64,000 bases of DNA from assembly GCF_000801105.2 (NCBI RefSeq), contig NC_079518.1, forward strand, positions 20,006,800-20,070,799, given 5' to 3'. The stretch's first letter is position 1; each line of letters starts with the position of its first letter. The notes under the pieces were generated by a model. It saw only the letters and a list, made by a program, of their open reading frames with translations. It had not been told where the DNA came from and did no database searches. Origin of the DNA: Raphanus sativus (taxonomy: Eukaryota > Streptophyta > Magnoliopsida > Brassicales > Brassicaceae). Below, one piece after another: positions 36,751-49,260 of the stretch. The position numbers and the translations under genes were made by a program.

Positions 36751-39096
36751 TATTCTAAAACTTGATCCGCGCGGGGGCACAAATGTTTGATTTAACTTGC
36801 GTTCAGCGTAAACCTATAAACCGTTGATTATATACAAAATCTGATATTTATTTTTTATGTTTTGTAACTTACATATATAATAGAATATATTATTTTATAA
36901 TATATATATATATATATATACATATTTGATAATATTTTTTATTTATACATAATATTATATTAAAAATAATAGCTTGATTCAATTTGATGTAATTATACTA
37001 CTCATATATTAACATGTTTTTTGTTCATTTATTTTAAAATGAAATAACATACTAAATTTTTTATTTTTACATTAGTTTTCTATGAATTGTTATTAATTTT
37101 ATGATATTTTGTTTTCTTGAAAATTGAACTCTCGAACTTTTTATGTTTGACTAAACTAAATAAGGTAATACTATATTTAAAACTTGTTTTATATAATATA
37201 TATTACATATTTCAGTTTGAGTTTTTATTTTCACCAAAAATAAAAAACAACCATTGTAATTAATTAATTTAAATTGATTTTAAATGCTGTGGTAGAAACT
37301 GGAAATAAAAATAAAATCAAAAATGATGTACTTAATTGATTGTAAATGCAATAGCTAAAAGGGTAAATAAAATAGTAATTAATCTGCTATCTATGTTTTC
37401 AAAAATTCTCATTTATCATGTTATTCATCTTTTCAAACAATATCAAAAGGTACTTCTGTTTTTATCATATATATTTGGTTGATAAAAAAATATAAACATA
37501 TATCTCAAAAATATTTTTTAAGAAGTCAGTTTCCTATGTGTCGCGCTCACGTTAACTTTCACGATAGTTGATTACATGATACATTTAATGAATTAAAAAT
37601 TATTACATTTAAATACTATTATAATGTTTATTTACTTTCCTTTTTAAAAATTTTCATATAACATATATATTAAAAAGAAAAATTTATAAATTTTAAAAAT
37701 CGAATTTAAAAACGAAAATATATATCTATATATAATATGAGTTCATTAAAAGGAAATTTCACAACATAGTAATATTTTATTTAAAACTATTTTTAATAAC
37801 ATAAAATATACTTTTGAAGTAATAAATAACAACTTTATATCTATTGTTTCTTAGATGAAAAATATATATTTGTATATAATGTGATTTTATAAAAACAAAT
37901 TTCAGAAAGATAATCTTGATATTAGAAAAAGAAATATTATTTAGTTTAAAACATAATTTTAAACAATACAAAATATATATTTTCAAAGTAATAGAAATAT
38001 TTTGATATATCTATCTAATTTCTTAATGATTACATACAATAATTAATGGAAGCAGATCTCCATGTTTGGTTTGCATAGTCAGTTTTAGTCTGTTTTCTAG
38101 TCGATGACAAAAAAAAAATTAAGTAACATAAACTGATATATGTTTAATTGATTAAAATAGTTTATAATTAGTATTTATTGAAATGTTTTATTAATTTTTA
38201 ATATATTTAGTTGATTATAAATCTTTCAATTCCAGAAAAATATTTATAAATTATATTTTACTTATATAATATGATTTATCAAATACAATCACAATTTTTT
38301 ACTGTTTTTTTGTCATCGACTTGTACCAATTTTTTACTGTTTTTTTAAGAAATATTAAAAACTATCATTTTACCAATAAACATCTTTTGATTAAATAATT
38401 ATAAAATATTTTAAATATCATATCACTATACTTTAACGATGTAGATATATTGTACTGTTCGTTATTACAATTATATGTTTTCCTAATATTAAATTTGCTT
38501 TTAAATTTTATGTTTTTATGTTTGTGGAGTTTAATATAACCATAATCAAAATACGAAAGTAAATATAAATTCTCATTTTTAGATTATATCAAACAAATTT
38601 TAGTTTACCTTTCAATAAATCTAAGACATAGAATTATTTAGAATTTATAAGATATTTTAATTATTGCAAATATTGATATATGTTCATGAGCTTCCAAAAA
38701 TGTATCAGTTACTTATGTATGTAACTCAATATATAAAATGTTTTGATTATTGTATATTATATATTAATTATCAATTGGATGTTTGCTAAAAGGAGTCTGG
38801 ATACTTAATTTGATTAGTCCGACCACGTAAACCACAAAAAAATAGTTATATTTCAGTTTTAATTTGAAAGAATATATGTAACTTAATATACTCACAATAT
38901 GAGTGACTCGACTAATCAACTTTACATCTAAAATAATAGATTATATTAAAATTAAGAAAGACAACAACCAACCTAAATGAAAATAAGAAAATTAATCAAA
39001 ATTTTAACATATTTAGAATAAAAAATATTATAGTTGAATTCAGAGAAATAAATGTAATCCAATATACCTAAATAATAACTGAATCGACAATTAAAA
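36751..39096. other. Very AT-rich intergenic DNA; nothing recognised
   Basis: The stretch is dominated by A/T, with TA microsatellite runs (about 36898-36920). At 36755-36780 a CTAAAACTTGATCCGCGCGGG segment resembles a degenerate Helitron 3' terminus in minus orientation, but it lacks a proper hairpin. No gene-like frame is present. Confidence 0.55.
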
Positions 39097-40495
39097 GGGA
39101 AAATTCCTTAAAAATACACCAACTAATTTCTATTTGCTAATAAAATACACAAACTATTTTGGATCCATGTTTAATACACAAACTAATTTTCATTGTCTAT
39201 TAAATACACAAAATTTTGAAATTCGCAGATTCTACACATCGTTTTAGACGCCGTTAATTATATTTAACGGAAGTGATGACGGCTTTAGTGCTTAATTAAA
39301 CACATTTTAACTTGTAAAAAGAAAATTACTTAAAAATACACGAACTAATTTCATTTGCTAATAAAATACACTAACTATTTTGGATTCTAGTTTAATATAT
39401 GAACTAATGTTTATTTTCTGTTAAAAACACAAACTTTTAAAATTTCCAGATTTAGACGATATCAACTATGTTTAACATTATTTAGATGATGTCAACTATG
39501 TTTTACAGAATTGAAGACGATGTTAGTGTTTAATTAAATGTGTGGTTAAAGTGAAAAAAATTCTTGAAAAATCCTCTCTATAGATTATTAACTTTCTTCT
39601 CTATTATATACTTCCATCGTATAATTCTTTTTTTTTGATAAATTTCAAATGTATTGACCATAGTAAAAATAATATACGTACAACCTAATTGATAACACCA
39701 AACTTATTTATCATAGTGTAAATTGACCTTCATTGAATCATTATCACAAGATTCCAAGTGAAGAATAAAAATTAGAAATACATAAAAGTAAACTAATTCC
39801 AAAATCAGTAGCTCGTTTAAAAAAAGACCTGGTTTTCTTCGTCCTTTTCACGATATGGAAATCGACTCCACTTCGAAGCGATATAAAGGGAAATCAAAGC
39901 AAAGAAGAAAAAAGTTTGGAGAATAAAAACGGTTGGAACCGATTAGGGTGTCAAACTCGTATTGAAACTAATTTGAATTAGAGCTTATTTGATTTGAGAG
40001 GTTTTGGTTGAGGGTGAGGGTGAGCGTGAGCGTAAGCGTGAGCGTGCTTTTCACGCTTAACCACATGTTTAATTAAAACTATTGTCATATTCTATTAAAC
40101 ATTGTCGATGTCATCTAAATGGATGAAAAAAATCTAGAATTTTCAAAAGTTTGTGTATTTAATGAAAAAAAATATTAGTTTGTGTATTAAACGGGATCCA
40201 AAATAGTTTGTGTATTTTATTAGCATATAAAATTAGTTCGTGTATTTTATTAGCAAATGACATTGATTCGTGTATCTTTAAGGAATTTCCTTTTACAATT
40301 TAAAATTTGTTTAATTAAACACTAACACCGTCATCATTTCCGCTAAATATAATTAACAGCGTCTAAAATGATGCCTAAAATCTGTGAATTTACCATGCAA
40401 TAAAAATTAGTTCGTGAATTATACGGGGATCCAAAATAATTCGTGTATTTTATTAGCAAATAAAAATTAGTCTGTGTAGTTTTGAAAAAATTTCC
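39097..40495. mobile_element. Double-layered foldback element (two tandem modules in each inverted arm)
   Basis: The left end GGAAAATTCCTTAAAAATAC is mirrored at the right end, where the minus strand begins GGAAATTTTTTCAAAACTAC. Each arm contains two copies of a module of about 215 bp, with the phrases AATAAAATACACAAACTATT and TTTAGACGCCGTTAATTATA: left copies at about 39097-39316 and 39320-39545, right copies (inverted) at about 40055-40297 and 40300-40495. The centre (39545-40055) has a hexamer run of GTGAGC/GTAAGC type (about 40013-40048). I found no convincing target duplication and no coding frame, so the superfamily is unassigned. Confidence 0.65.
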
Positions 40496-40656
40496 ATAAA
40501 ACAAAAATGACTAGATATAACATATCCAAAATCATATGTCTAATTAAAGTATTGTAATATTATTAATATGAATTATGCATAAAAATATAAATTAATTTAA
40601 AATTAAAGTATATATCGATCAATTATTATAGTATATTTATTTTATAAATATTTATA

Positions 40657-40685
40657 TCCGTGCATGAGCACGGAAAAATAATCTA

Positions 40686-40686
<1 letters not shown>
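40657..40686 (+). mobile_element. Helitron 3' terminus (5' end not found)
   Basis: A hairpin CCGTGC-ATGA-GCACGG at about 40658-40673 is followed by AAAAATAATCTAG and then host T. This is the Helitron 3' signature: a short hairpin about 10 bp before CTRR, with insertion between A and T. The corresponding TC 5' end was not recognised in the AT-rich region upstream. Confidence 0.6.
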
Positions 40687-40731
<45 letters not shown>

Positions 40732-40738
40732 CATAAAA
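40687..40738. repeat. (TA)n microsatellite
   Basis: This is an uninterrupted TA run of about 50 bp immediately after the Helitron CTAG terminus. Confidence 0.95.
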
Positions 40739-40752
40739 TTGTAACGCAAAGT

Positions 40753-40771
40753 GGATAAGATAATATCCAAT
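40753..40771 (+). promoter_or_regulatory. I-box (GATA) and CCAAT motifs in the PSAL promoter
   Basis: GGATAAGATA at 40753-40762 matches the I-box/GATA light-responsive motif of nuclear photosynthesis genes. CCAAT lies at 40767-40771. They stand about 180-195 bp upstream of the PSAL start codon. No convincing TATA box is visible near the expected start, which is not unusual for photosystem I genes. Assignment is by motif and position only. Confidence 0.45.
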
Positions 40772-40947
40772 GAGAATCAGGTATATCAAACACAGGAACA
40801 TAAGAGCCACAAAATCTCACGAACCAGATCCTCTGTCATGCCACATCAGCATATGCAATCTCAAGTGTATTAGATTTGCTTATTTCTTTAATACATACTG
40901 ACGTCAATCTGATTTAAATTTCATAAGAGCCACAACATTTCACAATA

Positions 40948-41944
40948 ATGGGAACGACTGCATCTCCAATGGCGAGCCAGCTAAGAAGTAGCTTCTCTTC
41001 CGCTACTAATGCGAGGCGTATCGCTGTTCCTAAGGGCATCTCCGGCGCTCCTTTCCGCGTTTCACCGACCAAGAGAACGTTTTCCTTCACAGTCCGAGCT
41101 GTCCAGTCAGACAAGGTATCTTCCTAAAGTTAACAATCGTATACGATCCAGATCAGATTGTGCCAAATCTGAAATTACCTAAGCACACACATATGTCAAT
41201 ACCATAATCAGTCATGCCGTATGCCGGTATTATATCTTAGGAAAATCAATATTTTGTATATTATTGTTTAGGGATTAAATGGCCAGAACATGGTATGACT
41301 AGTTTTAATGATTTTATAGAACCTTTTCTACGGAAAGGAATGAGAACTTGGGATTTGAAGTATGTAACTTAAAGTTCTACGCATTCATATTCTTATATAG
41401 GTATTGATCTAACCGTTAATATGCAAATAATCTGACATGGATAACTTGGCAGCCAACATTCCAAGTGATCCAACCAATCAACGGCGATCCATTCATCGGA
41501 AGCTTAGAAACTCCAGTAACGTCAAGCCCACTGATCGCGTGGTATCTCTCCAACCTCCCGGCTTACCGCACGGCCGTCAACCCTCTCCTCCGTGGTGTCG
41601 AAGTGGGTTTGGCTCATGGTTTCCTCTTAGTGGGCCCATTTGTCAAAGCGGGCCCATTAAGGAACACTGCTTACGCTGGCTCCGCCGGCTCTTTAGCCGC
41701 TGCTGGGCTTGTAGTCATCCTCAGCATGTGCCTCACTATCTATGGAATCTCTTCGTTCAAGGAAGGAGAGCCGTCAATTGCACCAAGTTTGACTTTGACG
41801 GGCCGGAAGAAGCAACCGGACCAGCTTCAGACAGCAGAGGGATGGGCTAAGTTCACTGGAGGGTTCTTCTTCGGAGGGATCTCTGGTGTGACTTGGGCTT
41901 ATTTCCTTCTCTACGTTCTTGACCTTCCTTACTTCGTCAAATGA
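40948..41944 (+). CDS. PSAL: Photosystem I reaction centre subunit XI (PsaL), chloroplast precursor
   Basis: There are two exons, 40948-41115 and 41453-41944, with a GT-AG intron of 337 bp in phase 0, giving 219 residues plus TGA. The N-terminus is a Ser/Arg-rich chloroplast transit peptide ([20 protein letters not shown]) ending near residue 50. The mature part begins around [20 protein letters not shown]. It carries the PsaL transmembrane helices, including [20 protein letters not shown] (about 100-119), [20 protein letters not shown] and the C-terminal [20 protein letters not shown]. Length and sequence agree with Arabidopsis PSAL as I recall it. By family knowledge PsaL sits in the thylakoid membrane, stabilises PsaH/PsaO and supports LHCII docking during state transitions. 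No damage is seen. A Helitron terminus lies 262 bp upstream of the start. Confidence 0.97.
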
Positions 41945-42639
41945 ATGTACTTAATAATATGATCTTTCACCAATCTTCTCGACCTTCAAATACTTTCTTG
42001 CATCATTGTTTTTTTACTCTTGTCTTCATCAAGATTCTTGAATCTCATGATGCTTAATGTACCATTTCAAAAAAAAAAATTGATGCTATTAGTATATTAC
42101 TATGAATATTTTCTTAGCTTTTTCTTTGTGTTTGTTGTCATTAATTTATATCTGTATTAAAGTTGTTCTAAACTGAGTTCGTACTATTAAACCAAGTGTT
42201 TCTATCATTCAAGTTCATCACGAACCTCTGAATCCAAGCCATCCGTTCATCCAAGTATATCATAGACTTCTGAATCTAAACCTAGTGCTTCTTTATATTA
42301 TTGACTCACTTTTATCTTTATAATTCTTAAGTCATCGTGGCAAAATCAAAGCTTAATGCTTCTTTTGTTTTGTTTTTCTTAAAGCCGTGAAGCTTCTTAT
42401 TATTCAAGTCTCTAAAGACCTCCAAATCCATTTTTTTTTTAAGTTTTCTTTTGTTCTATATTTCTTACGTAGTAGCAAAAGAAAAACACAAAAAAATGAA
42501 AACACAAAAAAGGTTTTGTTACCAAGCCAAAGGGCTTCCTAGCATCATCAACAAGCCAATGTGCTTCCGTGAACAAGCCATAGTGCTTCCTACCATTATT
42601 CAAACTCATCAAACTAGCTTCTGAATCTATAAGCCTCCA
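41945..42639. other. PSAL 3' flank and non-coding DNA
   Basis: The first 150 bp or so are T-rich and probably contain the PSAL 3' untranslated region. The remainder is AT-rich with repeated phrases around AAGCC-GTGCTTC and ATCATTCAAGTTCATC, and no gene-like frame. Confidence 0.5.
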
Positions 42640-43088
42640 AGCTTCTATTGTTTGTCAAAGACACAAAACTTATGTCTTCCAGTCTCTCCTTCAAACGTGA
42701 CGGCAACATTCTTCCGTCTCTGCTACCACAATAACTAGATCCGCTGCGTTCACAAACACAGTGGAATCTCTTCATCTCCATCATGACCAAGGGAAAAAAG
42801 CCTCTAAGCTCCTAGCCAGCGATCTACGTCACGTCTTGGTCTATTATCGTTCAATCTCAAGCAGCTAATTCTGCTACAACTCCATTACCTCCTTGAAGTT
42901 GAGAGGGCGTACAGAAAGGATCTAGGAGATCGCAAATATTATTGTTAATATTAGATATTTATTATATAAGATATTCACATATATGTGTATCTATTTAGTT
43001 TAGGAAATGTAACTCTAACCATGATTCTTATGAGAATCAATATACAATTCTTTCAATCTTGTATTCTCATCATTCTCTACAATATGAA
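42640..43088 (+). mobile_element. Probable LTR retrotransposon remnant (3' end and LTR-like sequence)
   Basis: A purine-rich GTTGAGAGGGCG segment at about 42896 is followed by TACAGAAAGGATCTAGGAG and a roughly 170-bp AT-rich stretch with TATATGTGTATCTATTTAG. That stretch ends TTCAATCTTGTATTCTC at about 43068. The arrangement resembles a copia polypurine tract followed by an LTR. No partner LTR, target duplication or coding domain was found. The small Helitron at 43089 is inserted next to it. Confidence 0.3.
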
Positions 43089-43738
43089 CTAGATTTTGAC
43101 CCGCGCTTTGGAAGCGCGGAATATTTTACGATGAAAAATTTCACTAATAATTTAACAAATATTTTGGTAATTTTTAAAGAGTGTGTATTTAAAATATTTT
43201 TGCATTTAAATCAGTGTTTTTAAATTCAACCCGATTGTGATTATACCGGTTAATCCGGAGATCTGATAATTCAATTTAGTTTTTAAAAATATACATATTA
43301 AAAAAAAATCACTAAAACCCGAGACTAACCGATTGAACTGATGGATGACCGATATGTAATCTAATTGGATTTAAATTGTAATAGTTTCATAATTTGTAAT
43401 CTTATAATCCAAATTTTAAAGTTCATTATTTTGCAATTTATGAAATTATAACGTTTCTACAAAATTTTAAAGAAAAAAATGATATATATAAAATAACTAA
43501 GATTAATTATTGTATTATTTGGAAACATTGATAGTAGTATAAAAATATATTATTTGGAAACATTGATAGTAGTATAAAGAAATAAGTATATTGTTTGGAA
43601 ACATGGATAGTAGTATAAAGAAATGAGCATTAGTGATTTAATGTAGGTTTAACTATAAAGTATAAAAATGCATTTAATTTAAAAACTTACAAAATAAATG
43701 TTAGGTCCAACAAAATGTTTCTGTTTTAATAAGATAGA
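43089..43738 (-). mobile_element. Short non-autonomous Helitron
   Basis: Read on the minus strand it begins TCTATCTTATTAAAACAGAA (5' end at 43738). It ends with a hairpin-forming CCGCGCTTCCAAAGCGCGG followed by GTCAAAATCTAG (3' end at 43089). Flanking bases are A on the 5' side and T on the 3' side, as expected of Helitron insertion. The 650 bp have no coding frame. A direct repeat of about 50 bp (TATTATTTGGAAACATTGATAGTAGTATAAA) occurs three times at about 43515-43620. Confidence 0.8.
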
Positions 43739-43940
43739 TATACGGTAAAAGATTATCACTAAACTACCATGAATTGATTACTGTTTTAGTACTTTTCTTT
43801 AATATTTGCTGATTTGCGGGTCATCAGTAAACGAAAATAATAAGAGAACAAATGGGATCGATGGTTAGATGAGGTTTCAAGACAAATAAAAAAACGTAAC
43901 ATGCATTTTTCTTAATTTTCAATAAGTTTTTGGTGAAACT

Positions 43941-45877
43941 TGTGGGAACCGAAATTCGCACTGTCGATTTTGATTAAGTAAAACGGAGGAAAGCTAAGTA
44001 AACCTAACTTTCCATGAAGGTCCGGATTCTTTGCGACAACCAACGACAAGTGATCAAATAAATGCGGAAAGGTTTTATTGAGATTTGAGACTGGACCTTA
44101 AGGAAGGCTGCCTACGTACCCCTTTCGAGGATCAAGTCGGACGTAGTTCAGTTGGAAGGGTTTGAATAAGAGATCGAACTGCCTGGCGTAGTTCGTCTAG
44201 TACAAGCGTTAGTCATAGAAACGGGCATGTCGAGAATAATGCCTAGGATTTCTATGTGCGGAACTCTAAGTAAAAGGATTGTTAGATCCTTCCGAGAGAG
44301 ACAGGAGCCTGCAGACAAGATGAAAATAGAACGAGAGGCGGCCGGACGTTCTAGGTCCTACCTTGCTAGTCTACCGCCTAAATTCAAAGTTCTTAACCTA
44401 ACATGAGCTCTCTCTCTTAATGATTTTCGCTATGCCTTTCCTCATCTCCCAAAGCTCCTTTATTTACTCCTTCTTATGACGGTCTATTCTCCTTTTGGGC
44501 CGCAAAGCGGGCTTTTTCCATTTTCGTCGGTCTTCATGTTTATCGGGAAACTTGACATTTATCTTCGGGAAACTTGACATTTATCCTTCTTGGAAATTTA
44601 GCATTTATCTTGTTATGTGAAGATAAACGTAAATCGTCGTATCTATTTCAGACAATCGTAAGCAGACTGTCTGATCGCGTTTGGTCCCTTTCGGGCCGTT
44701 TCTAGGACTTCCGTTGTTTTCTACGATTTCTTCGGAAGATCTTCAATCTTTCGTAGAGTTGAGATGAGTGGTGTCTTAAGATAACCATCACTGTTTCGCA
44801 CGTAGAATTTAAGATCTTCCTTCCCGTTGATATCTTACGAGTTTCCGAAGTGTTTCCGACGATCTTAGTTTGGAGTAAGAGCGGGAGTTTTGTACGCGGA
44901 ATCTCAACGATTCGTTCCGCAAAAACTTGGAAAAGACGCAAAGTACAGACTTCTGACGGCCGGGGCCTAGAACTTATGCACGGAAGCTTGTCATCCGACG
45001 ACCCGAGCCAGCACGGGGCTAGCCGCCCGGCGGCCATGGCCAGCACGGGCGCTAGCCACCGCGGCCACGGCCAGCACGGGGCTAGCCGCCCGGCGGCCAC
45101 GGCCAGCACGGGCGCTAGCCGCCGGCGGCCACGGCCAGCACGGGGCTAGCCGCCCGGCGGCCACGGCCAGCACGGGCGCTAGCCGCCGCCGGCCACGGCC
45201 AGCACGGGGCTAGCCGCCCGGCGGCCACGGCCAGCACGGGCGCTAGCCGCCGGCGGCCACGGCCACCACGGGGGCTAGACGCCCGGCTGCTACGGACCAG
45301 CACGTGCGTCTCGACGAGGGCTTCGATTTGATATGTTGATCGTTTTCTGGGTCCTCACGGTTTGAGAGAATGGGCTCTTTGAAGTTTCCCGGCGGCCAGG
45401 ACCAGCACGGAGGCTAGCCGCCCGGCGGCCAGGACCAGCACGGGGGCTAGCCGCCGGCGGCCAGGACCAGCACGTGCGTCTCGACGAGGGCTTCGATTTG
45501 ATATCTTGATCGTTCTCTAGGTCCTCACGGTTTGAGAGAACGGGCTCTTTGAAGTTTCAAGGCGGATTCCTTGTCGTTCGGCCTATCCAAACTTAGATCA
45601 CTTCCCGTTTCTTCCGTATACTTTCGTATGGTCGTGTCATCTCAGCTACGGACCTAATGTCTCTCGGTTCTTCTTGATTGTATCATCGAAGTTTTACGAC
45701 TAAATCTGAGTTGGTTTTCTCGTAAAGTTTATCGTGTAAAACAAGAACGATCGACTTTAACATAGGTTTTTTAAGCTGTACGACTTGTTTTGCTTTCGAC
45801 GCTTGTTTTATGGAAAGTCCGCGTATGATAAATATTTTTAGCCGTTGATTTCGAGATAACCGTTTTTGACCCCAACA
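43941..45877 (-). repeat. LTR (left; transcriptionally 3') of the Gypsy-like element
   Basis: The LTR is about 1.94 kb. It contains a GC-rich tandem array (45000-45290, with a second block at 45395-45475). A TTCGGGAAACTTGACATTTAT motif is duplicated near 44547 and 44568. The adjacent polypurine tract is at 45878-45892 (minus strand). Confidence 0.9.
45000..45475. repeat. GC-rich minisatellite in the left LTR
   Basis: Units of about 30-32 bp alternate between CAGCACGGGGCTAGCCGCCC and CAGCACGGGCGCTAGCCGCC types, joined by GGCGGCCACGGC. About nine units lie at 45000-45290 and, after a 100-bp spacer, about three of a CCAGGACCAGCACG variant at 45395-45475. The array is far richer in GC than any other part of the window. 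Reading frames across it (Ala/Arg/Gly/Pro) are repeat artefacts. Confidence 0.9.
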
Positions 45878-45892
45878 GTTAGCCCCCCAGCC

Positions 45893-48800
45893 TGTAAGAC
45901 GCGTAAACGATCTTGCGGGCGGAAGATTATGAGTTGAAAATCGAAATTTTTGGCTAAGAGTATTTCATTGCGGAAATCCACATCGCCTTTGATTGGCGAT
46001 CTCGAACGTGACGTCGGGAAGACCGTGAGTTCGTTGCTCAACTTCGACTTGATTCTTCTGAAATCCGTGTGCACCCTTGTCCTGCATTCGGAGGGTTCGG
46101 AGGACCAGGACCACGCAGTCAAGGATCACGAAGCCGGCACATATGAGACATGCAACGGTGGTGCGACCAATGGAGGCGACGGTGAGACCGTTCCTACTTT
46201 GGGTGAGTTTTGAGGATGAAGGTGATGCTCCGGGGAGCGTCTAGGTTTATCAATCCCTTTAGAGATTTTTATTTTGATTGTGTTTCGGCCGTTAAGAGGC
46301 CATGATGTGTATTTGCGGGACTGGCTGTTGGTGGCTTCGAATCCCGGCCTTTTTCAGGGCATCTGTTGAACTCTGCGGCTCAATCTTTATAAAATATTAA
46401 TGTTGCGTTTTCAGAACTTCTGTCTATCGAAGTTAGAGGGACAGGGTGTGAGTTGTCGTCTCATTCCTGCCTCCCTAATGATCACCGTATCCGTCGTTTG
46501 TACAAAGCGAGATTTTCCTGCAGTTTACGATTTACGCGAAAATTCGTGAAAACGTACAGACTTGAGTGAAGAGAAAGTTTTGGGATCTCGCGTCGTTGAC
46601 GCTTTGCCTATGAGATGTTAAGATACCAGCAAGGCTGGCTTTAGGGCAAGACCTAGGTTTACTCTCAGACTGAGGCTGTGCGATGACAAATCGGCTTTCG
46701 TTTTGCCTGTTTGTGATTTTAACCTGATTCGTACCGTTTTAAAATCCGCGAAGTGGTATCGGCTTATATGATTTGTCTGGGCACGAATCGAGCTACTTCC
46801 TTTACGAAGTGCTGAACCAAATTTGGATTTTTTGTATAGCGCGCTATGGGATCCTTGTCGGATGTAAAAGAGTCTACCCTTAGGTGGCTTGTCTATTTAG
46901 GACGTTAGAGTTCGTTTGTTGTGATCAGCAACAACGATATGATGCCGTTTAGAAGGCGTATGAAGGTTTTAATCGAAAAACGAATGTTCAGGCACGAAGC
47001 GACGTCTCGCAATGCTTTGAAGTTTGTTTTTCTTATGCCATAAAGGACTATGGGCTTTTAGAAATCGTGGAATGTTTCCGGGTGATAGTTTATGATTTAT
47101 TTGGTGGATACTGGATCCATTGTTGAGGCCGTTTAGCGATTGGCGAGTTTGTTTGCGAAGAGTTTCGAAAATTCGGTTTATGTGTTTGTAAAGAGTTTCG
47201 AAAATCCGGTTTCTTCAAAAAACGTGGGATTATACATGCATACACATTTCAAATGTGTACGAGTTAATTTTCCCTTGTGCCGCATTTCAAATGTTCGCGG
47301 GCTTGGAGATGTTTTGCGAATGTCCGTAGTCAGAAATTGTTGTTTCAGTTTGGACGTGCAAGTTATAAAATTTTGGTCGAGGAATTAGGACCAGGGGTCG
47401 CGTATATTTGACCCAGGGAGAAGTGTCTACCTTCGCTTTGCTTCACGAAGTGTTGGCCTTCCGGGATTTTAAGGACGACTCGTATAACTCTTGGAGCTTT
47501 GTCACGAGTGTTTCTTTTCATGCTTTGTTTACAGGGCGTATAGAACTTAATCAGTCGATGTTAAGTTCAAATTTTTTCGTTTACCGTATGGCTGTTAGGA
47601 CTGATTTTATTACGAGAAATTTATCGCATGATTTCCGCTTTTGGGCTATGCGACAGAGTTGCTCGCGTAATGGTCACTTGGCTTTTTATGACAAATCGTG
47701 GATTATCGTTTGGCCCTTAAGTGATTGGAGCGGCGATCGTTCAGCTATTTTGTCTTGGCGTGAAGGCTGTGTTCAGCCGTTTAACCAAGGAGTTGGTAAA
47801 CGATCAGACCGCGATCCTTTCGCATTAAGGTCATATTGGTTTACGATTGTCCTTAATGGTGATGCCGAATTCAGGTCCGGACTTTATGGAAAGACGTAGT
47901 TGGCCGAGGGCCGAATAGAGTTCGTCGAGATAGACATGCCAATCATAGCGGAGTTTTCCAAGTTATGGGTGATGGCTTTTCGAAACGATTTTCCACTTTA
48001 GGTTTCAGCTATACGATAGATGCTTCGTATAAAGTTTCCTTTGGTCGCATGAAAATTGTTTCATTTTATCCGAGGAAATAAAGTTTAAGGAATCGACGAA
48101 GAACACGTTCGGATTCAGTTTTGGGTTATTTCCCGCTTGGACGTAATTTTCCGTATTGCGATATCGTTTTGCATGAGACCGATCTTGGTTTTCCTTATGC
48201 TGTTTTTGTGTAACATGTTTATACGAAAGTAATGGATGACCGGTTTCATGAAGATAGAAAATCGCAGATAGTTAAAGTAGTCTTGTTTCCGTGGTTTACA
48301 CGGGAAATGTTTCCACTTTGATTTCGTTTTTTGGCAAAAGTTGCTTCGGGTTACTCATGGAGTTTTACCGAAAGTTATTTCGTTAATTTTGTAGCTCACC
48401 GTCGTGCCATTAGTCTCACGGAAGCGGAAAGAGTATGCCAAGGATGCGCGGCGATCGTTTCTCGGTTTTTCGAGAGATTAGATCGGTTTGCGCGTTCTGC
48501 CTAGACAGTCAAGGAACAATATAACGAAACTGGAAGAAAATGCCTAAGACTTATCTTGCTGGACTATCCACCTAGGTTCTAAGTTCCCTAAATTTTACGG
48601 CAGTTTACAAGACGTTCCCATTCCTTTCCAACGAAAAAATTAAAACCTTGATAAAATTTCTAAGTCGGACGTACCTTAGTCTCATTGATTACTCGAGATT
48701 GCTTCATGTCCGTTCCTCTTTGTCTTCTACCGTTTCATTGTCAAAGGTGTTCGAAAAGTCTGATACTGAATCGAGAATCGATTTTTGATGAAACCTGAAG

Positions 48801-49139
48801 GAACAGTGCATAATCGTTGCAGAATCGTTGAAGCAAAGGGAGGAGAAGTAGGCGAAACTCGAAGAAGGCTAAGGTGGGTAGACAAGTGAAAACGAATGGC
48901 AAGATGTCACTTGAGTGGGGCTTCTTGTTTCGTCAAGCTATGAGCGAACTGGTCAGGTCAAGAAGCTTACGATCTTGTTATACTTCACGAATGATGTTTC
49001 GTAAAATATTGCCGAGCTTTTATTTAACGAGAGTTTTTCAACAAAATTTTGTCGAGTTAATTTTACGGAAATTGATTCGTAAAATTAGTTTGGATAATAT
49101 TTGGGTCAATCTTTACGAGGATTGGCCGTGCTTGATGAA
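45893..49139. other. Internal region of the Gypsy-like element without recognised genes
   Basis: About 3.2 kb of moderate-GC sequence. I found no gag, reverse transcriptase, integrase or RNase H motif on either strand. The longest frame is 47408-47899 on the plus strand (163 residues), which I do not recognise; it is opposite to the element's own direction. The 5'-proximal plus frame at 45950-46213 is also unrecognised. Confidence 0.6.
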
Positions 49140-49260
49140 TGTTTTGTTGCCCGGCAACCAGCGCAGCACGGGCGCGTTTGCCGCCCGGCGCCTAGAGGCA
49201 GCACGGGCGTGCTAGCCGCCCGGCGCCTAGGGACAGCACGGGCGTGCTAGCCGCCCGGGA
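49140..49260. repeat. Diverged GC-rich minisatellite block, internal region
   Basis: Three units of a GCAGCACGGGCGTGCTAGCC / GCCCGGCGCCTAGGGA type recur here. They are related to the LTR minisatellite but with a different junction (GCGCCTAG instead of GCGGCCACG). The block suggests an older or related LTR copy in the internal region. Confidence 0.75.

Noticed and set aside
36755..36780. Helitron 3' terminus in minus orientation
   Set aside because: The GATCCGCGCGGGG segment lacks a proper hairpin and a CTRR end, and no 5' partner was found.
44702..45303. Ala/Arg/Gly/Pro-rich reading frames in the LTRs (also 50036-50296, 52132-52780)
   Set aside because: They are produced by the GC-rich minisatellite, open on both strands, and lie within LTRs.
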